DNA of 64,000 bases, taken from NCBI GenBank assembly GCA_946902985.2, contig OX336391.1, forward strand, positions 71,835,947 through 71,899,946, given 5' to 3'. The DNA is from Meconema thalassinum. Lineage: Eukaryota > Arthropoda > Insecta > Orthoptera > Tettigoniidae. Positions 1 through 10,383 of the stretch are shown one piece after another. The position numbers and the translations under genes are program-made. The first letter of the stretch is position 1, and each line of letters opens with the position of its first letter. The notes below the pieces were generated by a model that worked only from the letters and a program-made list of their open reading frames with translations, searched no databases and was not told the origin of the DNA.

Positions 1-878
1 AACATGGTGGCCAAGCTAATTAGAAAATTTTAAATAGACCTTTCTTGCGATTTAATGTTCCAAACGCAAATAAATCTGGTACAGGAAATGTTTATAAACA
101 TTATAATGCACTTGTATCTAATTTAGTCCAATTGTTTACATAACCTCAAGATGGCGGCTGTGCGAATTTTAAAATTAAGTTTTTATTTCTTGTGTCGTAA
201 TCATGCGATCGAAGTGAAAGTTTGAATAATGAACCTACGCAATAATTTTCCTTTAATGGTACATGACTCTATGGTCTATACATTTAACATTTAACATGGC
301 GACCATCTGAAATATTTAGATGGCTCTGAATATCTACGAATCTATTATAGCAATCAAACGGATTTTTTTGTGTTCATAGGGCCTATGAACATAAGTTCAC
401 CTATAGGATTTTCAATAACCTGGTGATCACAAATCCAACATGGCGGCGACGCGAAGTATCAATATTCACATGGACGTTTCTCGCAATTTAACCATCCGAG
501 TGCAGTGAAACTTGGTACAGTAAATCCTTATACGAATGTTAATCTACTGGTATCTAATTTATTTCAATTGTTTCCATAACCACAAGATGGCAGCTGTGCG
601 AAATTTTAAAATCTCCTTGTTACTTCTTGTCTCCTAATCATGCGATTGAAGTTTGAATACTACATGTACACAATAATCTTCATGTAACAGTACATAACTC
701 TAGGACCTACACATATAAAATCCAACGTGGCGACCATCCGAAATATTTAGTCGGTTCTCAATATCTACGAATCTATTACAGTAATCAAACTGAAATTTTG
801 TATGTTGATAGTGGCAGTTAACATAAGTAGGATATATGAAAATAGGCTGTATAGTTCTTCACAGAACTACTTGTTTAA
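1..878 (-). repeat. 5' part of a tandem-repeat element (subfamily B), cut by the window start
   Basis: Two diverged copies of a unit of about 425 bp follow one another (about 1-430 and 431-830). Both carry the same blocks: a tggtaca block, a caagatggcggctgtgcg-like block, and a block around 'atctacgaatctatta'. On the minus strand the element begins near 870 with a hairpin (AGTTCT, loop GTGA, AGAACT; 853-868) followed by ATACAGCCTATTTTC. This is the same layout as the 5' end of the element at 10384-12832, with different stem bases. The family is non-coding. It is probably a subfamily of the Helitron/Helentron-like elements described below, but that link rests on the terminal structures only. 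Confidence 0.55.
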
Positions 879-1029
879 ATTTAAGTTTCCCAGCCTTACT
901 TGCTCTCGAGCAATAGGTACCGGTATTATGGTATACAGTTGGTACAATCAATTGGTTAAAGTTAAAATTAGATGAGTAAGGGATATAACACTGATCACAC
1001 TAACTTAGATCAATTTAGGTCATTGAAAT

Positions 1030-1754
1030 TAGTCAGCCTGTGACGAACACCTCGGCTGACTGCAAAGTTGACGCCATTATTGGACCAACAATGCTTAACT
1101 CCCACCTTGTCGATTGTTTTGTGGAGCAATTCCAACCGTTACTTGGTTAGGTCTTCCATAATTACAGTCCCAGTCCCCTTCAATTTCTTCTTCGCCAGAA
1201 AGAGCGCATTCCGCTTGGCAAAGGAGACAAATTTACATATGATGGGGCGTGGCTTCTGGGTGTTTCTTGAGCCTACCCTATGGGTCCTGTCAATGTCCTC
1301 AATTTTTATTTTTACGCCTAGCTGTTCTGCCAAGTTAAGGAAGAGCCATCCTTTCCTTCCATGCCAAACACCCGGATACAATTCCACCGGGAGTATCGCT
1401 CCATTGTGTCAGTCCTTTCACGCAGTTCCTATTTCAATGATTTCACTTCCTCCTCGCTGGCCTTAATTTTCTTCTCCATCTCATCTATCACCTTAGTGTT
1501 GAAATCAATGGATGCTTTGAGACTTCTGAGGTGACCTCTTCAACAAGCCTTGACAAGAAGGACGGCTGAGTAACCAAGTCATTTACGATCTTTAGCACTA
1601 ATGTTGACAAGTCGCCATGTTCATCAGTGCTGCCCTCTGTGTGGTTAATGCCAGCATTTCCCATTTTTACCGAGGGAGAGCGCTGACAGTCTTCCTGCAC
1701 CTGTTGGCAATCCTGCACATTGCGCTTGGTGTTTTTATTTTTTCCTCCAGACAT
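1030..1754 (-). pseudogene. Broken LINE ORF1 (L1-type RNA-binding protein)
   Basis: Read on the minus strand, the ORF starts with MSGGKNKNTKR (ATG at 1754) and runs to an in-frame end at 1488. It continues in another frame through a coiled-coil stretch (NTKVIDEMEKKIKASEEEVK, stop, ELRERTDTMERYSR). A further shift then leads into the conserved C-terminal region IEDIDRTHRVGSRNTQKPRP and EDLTK, a stop, and finally LELLHKTIDKVG. A coiled coil followed by an RTHRVG block is the usual order of L1-type ORF1 proteins, which bind LINE RNA. At least two frameshifts and two stops make it inactive. No matching ORF2 is adjacent, so this is an isolated fragment. The clade is not assigned. Confidence 0.7.
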
Positions 1755-2029
1755 TGTATAACCTAAAATTGAGTTCTACTATGTATAAATGTAGATGATT
1801 AAGGGTTTTAGAGTATATTTGGTAGCCTGATTTCTTTTGTCGACTGATGTACAGTAATATCACTCACCGGATTGTTGTTTTAAATGGACACACGATCGCG
1901 AGAGCACGTTAAAAATACACTACACTTCTAAGCGACACAACTCAGTGACTTCCGTCCGCCATGACACACGGAGATAGTGAATGCTGGTGAGATATTTCTC
2001 ACAGCCGCCATGTTGGATTGATGAGACGT

Positions 2030-2224
2030 GACAAAATTTGAAGGGCACAGTCGGGGTCATCCGGAACAGGACTATGAACTTACCGAGTTTCATTGAAATC
2101 GCTCCAACCGTTTAGAAGTTATTAGGGGGACACAGAACCATCACACACTCCATCACCTACACCATCACACACGGACAAAGGTGATCTCGTAAGCCTATTT
2201 TTTTCATAAATGAAAATAAGCTAA
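2030..2224 (+). repeat. 3' end of a subfamily-B hairpin element
   Basis: The stretch ends in gtgatctcgtaagcctatt ... aataagctaa, an imperfect palindrome closing on CTAA. This matches the 3' ends at 12793-12832 and 42400-42443 (gatctcataagtctac ... gtaggctaa). Just upstream is a 'ttattaggggg' block and a short CA-rich run (cacacactccatcac), again as in the other copies. Its 5' end is not visible; the LINE ORF1 fragment intervenes. Confidence 0.5.
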
Positions 2225-2328
2225 ACATAAATTAAAAAAGATACGAGCCTACTAGTAGTCGCATATGATGTGTAACATCTGACATAGGAGAAACCTCACA
2301 TGAAATTGTTGATACACCGGTATTTTAT

Positions 2329-2596
2329 GCCTACCCCTCATTACTCCCGTTTTCCTACGGGTCGGGGATGAGATGCGATGGAAGTATTTGTGGCGGATGG
2401 TTCTTACGGCCGGATGCCCTTCCTGACGCCAACCTCACGAGAGAAGTTAATGAGAAATGAAATTAATGATGGCGAATGAAACTGGGTAAGGATGTGGAAG
2501 GAAGCGGCCGTGGCCTGTCAGAAGGTACCGTCCCAGCATTTGCCTGGAGTTGAAAATGGAGAAACCACGGAAAACCATTTCAGGGATGGCAAATTA
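2329..2596 (-). mobile_element. SINE-like insertion with an 18-bp target-site duplication
   Basis: The insert of 268 bp is flanked by a perfect 18-bp direct repeat, gatacaccggtattttat (2311-2328 and 2597-2614), as expected for LINE-driven retroposition. On the minus strand it carries 'ggccacggccgcttccttcc' and 'gaagggcatccggccgtaa', blocks I recognise from abundant tRNA-derived insect SINE tails. No RNA polymerase III promoter boxes are obvious inside, so the copy is probably 5' truncated. Confidence 0.7.
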
Positions 2597-2614
2597 GATA
2601 CACCGGTATTTTAT

Positions 2615-3624
2615 AATATTTTTGGCACAAATATTAAACTATTGTAAAAGGGAGTGTTTTACAGATATTGCAGTTTATAATACGGAACTCATTTTATTGG
2701 AGGTTTTGTAGCTTCCACCAGCACTAGCCTAAATAAAGTATACGAGAAGGATCAACTAGATTAATAGACGCGACACCGCTCATAACCTTAAATTCCATAT
2801 AAATAGGCCAACTGGCGAGTAAATGCAATGTGCACAGTAGTAGATCATGAAAGGCTTGCCCAGTTCCCGGACCTCTTGATTAACAGACCAACACGTAATT
2901 CATTTGGATTCTGTTAAAATGAGTCATACTGATATGATAAATATCGTTTAAAACGATAATCTGGTAGCAAAAATATCTAACCCGTCTGGGATTCGAACCC
3001 GAGATCTGTAGATTCACAATCAATGACGTTAAACCCATGGCTATTTCGACCACACGAATATTAGGTACAGGACGGTGACTTATATTCACATACCAATAAT
3101 ACTGCATCACGGAATTATGTTTCATTTATATTTTGCTTGTTTCGATAATGTCCCTGCGTGAAATTGAGTTTAAAATGCCTTATGAATAGGCCCTCTTGTG
3201 AGTAAAGAGAATGTGTTCAGCATTAGTTTATGAAGGCTTGCCTAGGTCCCGTATGAACACGATGATATATATTATATTGATGACTGAATTACCGTTATGT
3301 GGGTTAATAATTGAATAGGCATTGTGCAGAAACATAATACCGGAATTGCCGACTACTTACAATGTGTCATATTAACGCATATACTAATTTAAATACTGAT
3401 ACGAAGACTTCGCCTGTGTACCATGTGCTTTGTGTTCAATCAGTTGACACCAAAGTTCGCATGAGCGTTTACCGTCAAAATGAAAGTGTTCAGCAATGCG
3501 ATCCAGCTGGCGGTGCGTGTTACACTTCCGTTCGATCCACCATTGCCAGCTGGATAGTCCGATCCACTTCCGTCCCATGTCTCAAAATCACTCCCACAAA
3601 TATCCAGCAACCGAGTGGAAAGAT
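2615..3624. other. Non-coding interval with a diverged direct repeat
   Basis: No convincing gene. Two diverged copies of an 80-bp block lie at about 2792-2873 and 3170-3253 (shared words 'aataggcc', 'gagtaaa', 'gaaggcttgcc'), with the tRNA-like remnant between them. An 11-bp inverted repeat, atccagctggc/gccagctggat, sits near 3500-3555. Short ORFs here look like chance. Confidence 0.4.
2975..3065 (-). repeat. tRNA-like remnant (tRNA pseudogene or SINE head)
   Basis: On the minus strand a perfect T-arm/box B, GGGTTCGAATCCC (2988-3000), lies downstream of a tRNA-like head (gtcgaaatagccatgggttt) and a GTG triplet at the expected anticodon position. The acceptor ends do not pair and the D arm is poor, so this is a decayed tRNA or tRNA-derived SINE head and not a working gene. 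Confidence 0.45.
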
Positions 3625-5313
3625 GTTACTGTGCCCGTTTAGACCGAAGTCCGGATGACCACATACAAAATACAGTCAGCACGAGAATCTAAACATCCCA
3701 GGGCCCCATAAGGGTTAATGTGTAAACAATAACCCAAAAACTTGCTTTACTGATTTTCGGCTCGATGCAACAATAAGGACAGAAGGAGATTTTCTGAAAA
3801 TAACACAATTCGTAAAATTATCTCATTTTATTAAAATGTTTAAAAGTTGACTGAAGTTATGCCAAAAATAGCACCATGGATGCATGACGGATAATACATT
3901 TATATACACAAATTTACAGATTCACCAACACAAGAACACTAGGCATTTGAAACGAAGGTCAGATTGTTAGTCCTGTTGACTTCATTCAAATGAATTATTT
4001 ACAACCGGAGGTTTTTCAGTGCAAATTTAATTGTCCAGCCTGATTCCTAACTTTTAAGTATTCACACGTTGAAATGAAATATTATCACTCGATGAAAAAA
4101 TCACAGTTTTGTTTTTCAAAATAGTAGCAGAAAATAAACTAACACTTTTCCAGGAATCAGTATCTCAAAATTGGTTCAAATTTAAAGTCATAACAATGAA
4201 TATAACACAATATTAATTACATGGACATTCGAGCATGGCTTCGAAAACTTTGATAAACAGAAACATATTTATTGTATCATCTGTTCTCGATCCAATATTT
4301 ATTCTGAGCTCTTGACTCAATTAGCAATATTATGGTCAACAATTTATTATTAACAAAATATCAATTCTTTTAACTATGGATATAACCATTCAATTATTTA
4401 AATATCACTTGGAAATATTGTTTAGAAAGTTATCACAACAATAATATTATTTGTTATTATCAAAATTACAACTCTTTGACAGGATGTCAAAAATGTTAAT
4501 CATCTCACTAGTTTACATAATGTTTATATTTTTAATGGGATCAAAAATATCCTCTAAATTGTAGTGGTGGTTTAAGAAATAACAGTTTTAATTCATTTAC
4601 AACATCGGCCCAATCGATTTAAATGTGTCAAAAATCACATGATCATAATTAGCAGTTAGACAACGGTAATGTCTTCCACAAATGGAATTAACGTTGCTAA
4701 ACTGTTCGGGAAATATCATCCTCGACTTCTTAAATATGGATAAACATCCATTCCTCAACTTAAATTTATTATTAAATTTACAGTTACAACGGCTGATGAC
4801 CGCGATTAGAAAAAAAATCAAAATCAAATAAAAGCGCTTTTTGCTCGTCCATTAATTCAAATCATTGACTTTTCATGGCTGAGTGTAAAAACTGCTCAGA
4901 TCAAGGCTCCCCATGCCTTGAAAAAATACTGTAATTGCAACAGCAAAATATCGAAGAAAAAAATATGTGTCGGCAAGACTGTAGAAAAATTGAGAATTCC
5001 AGCTAACTTGGCATAAAAAAATTATGCAATATGTAGCTTACATTTTTGTAGATCTTGATGTAGATAATCTGGTCTGAACCAGACTATTCCAGTCTTCTGT
5101 CCCCATTTGGACGCGTACTTACATTCTCGTATTGGCCTCCATTATATGCCCGCAAGATGTCTAACCAGACATAGCGGTAATCATACTAGTTTTCTGATAA
5201 TCTTGATGAAAACTGTTTGTAATATTAGCTGCTTCAACAGTTGAAGTAATATTCTTGATAGGGGTGAGATCGAAATTATCCATGATGCAAAAATATTGTT
5301 GTTGTTTGAGTCT

Positions 5314-6945
5314 TCAGTCTTTTGACTGGTTTGATGCAGCTCTCCATGCCTCCCTGTCCTGAGCTAATCGTTTCATCCCTACATAGCTACCACACCCTAC
5401 ATCCGAGGCAATCTGTTTAACATATTCTAACCTTGGTCTACCCCTACAGTTCTTGTCCTCGACCCTTCCTTCCATAACTAAGCTTGCTATTCCTGGGTGT
5501 CTTAGTATGTGTCCTACCAACCTATCTCTTCTCTTCATTAGTCGCCAGAAACATCTCTCCTCTCCCACTCGTCTTAATACCTCTTTGTTTGTAACCCTAT
5601 CTACCCATCTGATCTTCATCATTCTCCTGTAACACCACATTTCAAATGCTTCAATTCTCCTCTTTTCTGCTGCACCAATAGTCCAAGTTTCACTTCCATA
5701 GAGCGCCACGCTCCAGACGAAGGCTTTCAAAAATGACTTCCTAATACCTAAATCTATATTCGATGTCAGCAGATTCCTTTTTTGTAGAAATGCTTTTCTT
5801 GCCTGAGCCAACCTACTTTTTATGTCCTATTTGCTTCGTCCATCACTGGTTATTCTGCTTCCTAAGTAACAGAAGTCTCCTACTTCCTTCAGCTTTTCAC
5901 CTGCCAATTTGATCTCCATAGAGGTTTATGATTTATTTCGGCTGCATTCCAGTATTTTAGTTTTACATTTATTAATTTTCATCATGAAATCTTTCCGTAA
6001 GACAGAGTCCTTACCATTCAAAAACTCATTCAAATCCTCAGGCTTGTCGACCAAGATGACGATGTCATCAGCAAATCTCAGAGTTGAAATTATTTCTCCT
6101 TGAATCTTCACTCCCACTTTAAATTTTTCTCTGATTTCCTTCATTGCTTGTTCAATGTAAAGATTGAAAAGTATGGGTGATAAGTTGCAGCCTTGCCTTA
6201 CACCTTTCTGAATACCAGCTTCTCTCTCATGTCCTTCAACTCGAATGACTGCTGTCTGGTTTCTGTATAGATTGTATATCACCCTCCTATCTCTGTACTT
6301 TATTCCAATCGATTTCAAAATGTCAAACAATTTAGTCCAATCAACGTTATCAAAAGCTTTTTCTAAGTCTACAAAAGCCATGAACGTTCTCTTATCTTTC
6401 CTTATTCTACCTTCCAAAATCAGCCTAAGACTTAGTACAGCTCTCCTTGTTCCTACATTTCTCCTGAAACCAAACTGGTCTTCACCCAACTCCGTTTCTA
6501 TCTGGCTCTCAATCCTCTTGTAAATTATTCTAGACAGGATCTTTGAAGCATGAGTAATCAAGCTGATTGTACGATAATCTTCACATCTGTCAGCTCCCAC
6601 TTTCTTTGGTATAGGGATGATTAAATTCTTCCTGAAATCAGGGGGTACCTCACCTGTCTCATAAATCCTACACACCAAGTGAAATAACCTGATCAGATCT
6701 TCATCTCCTATGCAGCGTAGCAACTCAATCGGTATATCATCTATGCCTGGTGCTTTGTTCCTGCTTAAGTCTTCCAAAGCTCTATCAAATTCTGATCTCA
6801 ATATTAAATCTCCTTTCGCATCCTCATCAATTTCCTCCTCCCTTTCCATTACATGATTCTCAATCTCCTTTCCCTTATACAAACTCTCTATGTAAGCTTT
6901 CCATCTCTCAACCTTTTCTTCCCTATCTGTTAGAGGCTTTCCATT
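5314..6945 (-). pseudogene. RTE-like LINE ORF2, reverse transcriptase and C-terminal half (copy 1)
   Basis: The same ORF continues after the nonsense codon. RT motifs are NKAPGIDDIP, AFVDLEKAFDNVDW (motif A), RQGCNLSPILFNLY (motif B) and FADDIVIL (motif C, catalytic FADD). After ECSRNKS comes a stop, another stop follows in SK*DIKS, and the C-terminal domain resumes with ALYGSETWTI, AFEMWCYRRMMKI and RGRPRLEYVKQ. The RT motifs are intact but at least three stops in all prevent a full-length protein. The 3' end is a short CAA-type repeat near 5296-5310, not poly(A), as RTE elements usually have. Confidence 0.8.
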
Positions 6946-8283
6946 TTAGTCCTTAATATTACAGCACTTAGTCTTCTTTTCCCCAAAAGTATTCTTAATC
7001 CTTCGATAAGCTGTGTCTACTTTTCCTAATTTCAGACAATTTTCTATACCTGCACATTTCTCTTTCAACCATTCTTCTTTCGCTTCCTTGCACTTCTTGT
7101 TAACCTCATTTCTCAGACGTCTGTATTCTGCTTTCCTCTTTTCCTCTCTTACATTCTTGTGCTTCCGCCTTTCATCCATCAATTCTAGTATATCCTGAGT
7201 GATCCACGGTTTTCTACCTATTCTCTCTTTCCTACCAATGTTTTCTTCTGCGGATTTTGTTATTTCATTCTTCAAAAGTGCCCATTCGTCTGCAATTGAA
7301 GTTTGTTTAGGGTTTTTCATTAGTCCATCCTTTATACTCTTCTTGAATCTTTCGTTTACATCCTTCTCTTTCAGTCTGTCTATTGCCCACCTTTTTGGCT
7401 TTTGACTTTTCTTCAGTTTCTTCAACTTTAATCTGCATTTCAATACAACCAGATTGTGGTCAGAGTTTATGTCAGCACCAGGATATGTTTTACAATCCAA
7501 AATCTGGTTTCGAAACCTCTGCTTGACCATAATGAAGTCGATTTGGTAACGCCCTGTATCTCCTGGTCTCATCCATGTGAATATTCTTCTATTGTGGTTA
7601 TTGAATAAGGTGTTAGCTATGACCAACTCATGCTCAGTGCAGAATTCTACCAGCCTGCTTCCTCGATCATTCCTTTCACCTAATCCGAAATCTCCTACTA
7701 TCTTCCCTTCTCTCCCTTTTCCTACTACAGCATTCCAATCTCCCATTACTATAACATTTTCATCACCCTTGATATACCTCAGAATTTCGTCTATTTCTTC
7801 GTAGACCTTTTCAACATCCTCATCATCAGCTTGACTGGTAGGCATATAGACTTGTACCACTGTGGTGCAGGTAGGTTTAGTATTGATTTTTGCTACAATA
7901 ATCCGTTCACTATATTGCTCATAATATTCCACCCTCTGTCCAAGTTTCCTACTCAATATGAGGCCAACCCCTGCTTGGCCATTGTTTGATTTAGTGCTAA
8001 TGACCCTATAGTCTCCTGACCAAAAGTCCTGTTCTTCCTGCCAGCGCATTTCACTAATCCCAACCAAATCCAACCTCAACTTATCCATTTCCCTTTCTAA
8101 GTTTTCTAACCTTCCATTTCCTAGCAGACTTCTAACATTCCACGCTCCGATCCGTAGAATGTCAGATTTCCTCTTTGTCACATCTGTGATGTTAACCCCC
8201 TCTCGAGTAGTCCCCACCCGGAGATCCGAACGGGGGACTAGTTTACCTCCGGATTGAAATTTTACAAGGGAGGAGGCCATCAT
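6946..8283 (-). pseudogene. RTE-like LINE ORF2, endonuclease half (copy 1)
   Basis: An apurinic-like endonuclease nicks target DNA for target-primed reverse transcription. The frame is open from ATG at 8283 (an in-frame GTG precedes it at 8286). Counting from that GTG, the catalytic blocks are all present: GAWNVRS (Asn near 50), SEMRW (Glu near 79), GDWN (Asp near 183) and SDH (near 275-277). A basic linker follows. The frame ends at a TAA codon directly before NGKPLT; the second copy (28746 onward) reads TYGKPLT there, so this is a nonsense mutation splitting one ORF. The general wording resembles proteins annotated as craniofacial development protein 2-like, which are RTE-type LINE products. 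The RTE assignment is from memory of the family. Confidence 0.8.
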
Positions 8284-8312
8284 CACATGTATTTATGCAT
8301 AGAGAGGTGCAT

Positions 8313-8475
8313 ATCCTCGGGAATAGCATACGGCTGTAGTTTCCCGTTGCTTTCAGCCGTGCAGCAGGACGCAGTGTAGCCATTATTTGGCTTATATTAT
8401 CAATATCTTAACCGTCTATAAGACTAGTAAAGAATTGATTTATTCTGAAAGGCTGCTACTCCCTTTCAGAATAAG
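8313..8475 (-). promoter_or_regulatory. RTE 5' leader: pseudoknot-capable segment and 13-bp hairpin (copy 1)
   Basis: On the minus strand the order is acggctg (8360-8354), cgggaa (8346-8341), cagccgt (8336-8330), ttcccg (8323-8318): two interleaved perfect stems of 7 and 6 bp, the H-type pseudoknot topology, ending about 35 nt before the ORF. Further upstream ttattctgaaagg and cctttcagaataa (8440-8452, 8462-8474) form a perfect 13-bp hairpin. Both structures recur in copy 2. Function is unknown; a translation or packaging role is inference. Confidence 0.5.
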
Positions 8476-8575
8476 TAAAGAGCAATTCTACTAACAAAAA
8501 TACTAACCTTCTACCGTACTAACAATTAAATACCAAAATTCTACTAACGAAAAAAATACTAAAGTTCCACCAACA

Positions 8576-10001
8576 ACAAATACTACCACTAAAACAGTCT
8601 GTCACCAGGCACACTCACATGCAATCACACATCACAGTCTACTGAAACAATGAACTATAACTAATAAACAATGCAACTGCTACCAGACACACTCACACAC
8701 CACAGTCTAATAGAACAATGACATATATCTAATAGACAAACTAACTACCTACTTACAACTACAACTAACTACATACTTACTGTGCTGTTATTTGAATTGA
8801 CAATATTTACAAAATGCAATTTAGATAGAAAATACTTACAAAATGTAATTTAGATTCAAAATAGTCACAAAATGCCACTGAGAATAAAAATACTTACAAA
8901 ATACCCACCCTACACAATATTGGCATTTATCGAAGGATTGATTTACTATCTAAAAAAATCATGGGAGCGTGCTCAACAACTCACCAAACCTCCATCGCAA
9001 CGAAATGAATGGCACATGAACGCATACGGGACTTTGTTGAAACGATTCAAGCGCCGTCACCCATTTGTTGAATATACTCGTACGCCACCCATTGTAAAAT
9101 GGATTTGCTAAGTGAAAACCTTCCCTGCACTCTATAGATAAATTAATTCAGGTAAGTCTGAATTATTGATGCATATTTCTTCGGAACCTAGTCTCGTTTT
9201 GTGATATCTTTTAGGCTCTTAGGTGAGTAAAAATAATAATTTACACGAGCTGTGACAACCCCGATGACATGATCTTAGCTATTGGTAGGGCAACCATCTC
9301 CGCCAAGGTCTGAGGCGAAAGCAATACAAGTTCTTCCTTCATTATGATCGACACACGCATGCGTCAATACCAAAGCTGTGATTTAATAATAATAATTATT
9401 TGTCTATTTTCTGAAATAGTAATAATAATAATAAACATTGGTGATTTCTAATAATCATTTTCTGGTTGTATGATCAATGCAGTTGACATTTGAAGTCATA
9501 TTCTAAATCGGATATGTGTTAATTCCGAAGGTTAGTGGTTAACGCATGCCCACATATAAATAACAGATTAATTCAGTGAAATTATTTCACGTTTGCATGA
9601 ACAGGTTTTATTCATACTAGGGTTGCCGAGCGTAACAATTTAAGATGTAACTGTAGAACACTTCAGTTCTAAATTTTTTAGCATTTTTTGAGTCCTTTTC
9701 AGGATCTTTAGTCACGGACTAGAACGGAAGCGCAAGCTGGTGGAAAATATTTATGTCATTTATTTCAGGTTTCTGTCAAACCCATACGTGTGATTCTGTG
9801 TGTGTTCTTGTGTCAGGTGTGTGTATTGATTCTTCGTGATGAGGGGTAGGTAGTGCTACCGCCCTCATAAATTTGTTGTTGTTGTATTTTTGATGGAAAG
9901 GCAGAGCGCTCCTGGAGGCTACTGTACCTTGTCTAGTGCTATTGTGGGAAAATTTTGGCAAAACCCTGTGGAAGGGGTTTGGGAACTGTTATTCTATAGT
10001 A
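8576..10001. other. Non-coding sequence 5' of the RTE body, probably its long leader
   Basis: Short A-rich near-repeats (aaaatacttacaaaatg-like, three times at about 8805-8905) and CA-rich runs occur. A segment at about 9370-9600, with an ATT/AAT microsatellite, matches in inverted orientation the sequence at about 23095-23310 that is unique to the right LTR. An ORF at 8872-9111 (79 codons) has no recognisable motif and is not called. Confidence 0.4.
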
Positions 10002-10383
10002 TCTACTATATAAAGCTCAAATACCACTCGCTCACCGATTCATTCATCACGAAATCTCAGAAACCACCGAACGGATTGGAATGAAATTTGGTATGCCGCT
10101 TCCTCAAGGGCCGCAAACGCGCACTTAGGAAGGATTTTTGGATATTCAGGTTCTAAAGGGGTGTTAAGGGGGTAGACCTGCATTTCGCGATTGGTTTCAT
10201 TGGGGGATGTGATACTCGGCATATAAACTCATCATTAAAAATAAGAAGACACGTGTCCGAGGGTTTTACGATGTGGTGTATATTATGACGTGAAAGGGGT
10301 GAAAAGTGGGGGGTTGAAGGATTCCTAACGCAGCGTGTATCTCTTAAACGACGTAAGCAAGGAGTTTGAAACTCAGCGGGAAA

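Noticed and set aside
1068..1466. 132-codon plus-strand ORF
   Set aside because: It is the antisense shadow of the LINE ORF1 remnant, whose minus-strand translation has family motifs.
2975..3065. Functional tRNA-His (GTG triplet)
   Set aside because: D arm and acceptor stem do not pair; treated as a remnant.
5909..7804. Several plus-strand ORFs of 60-92 codons
   Set aside because: Antisense of the RTE-like endonuclease/RT; low-complexity Leu/Ser/Phe translations with no motif.
9776..10222. Short ORFs on both strands near the Helitron-like start
   Set aside because: No motifs, and they cross the proposed element boundary.
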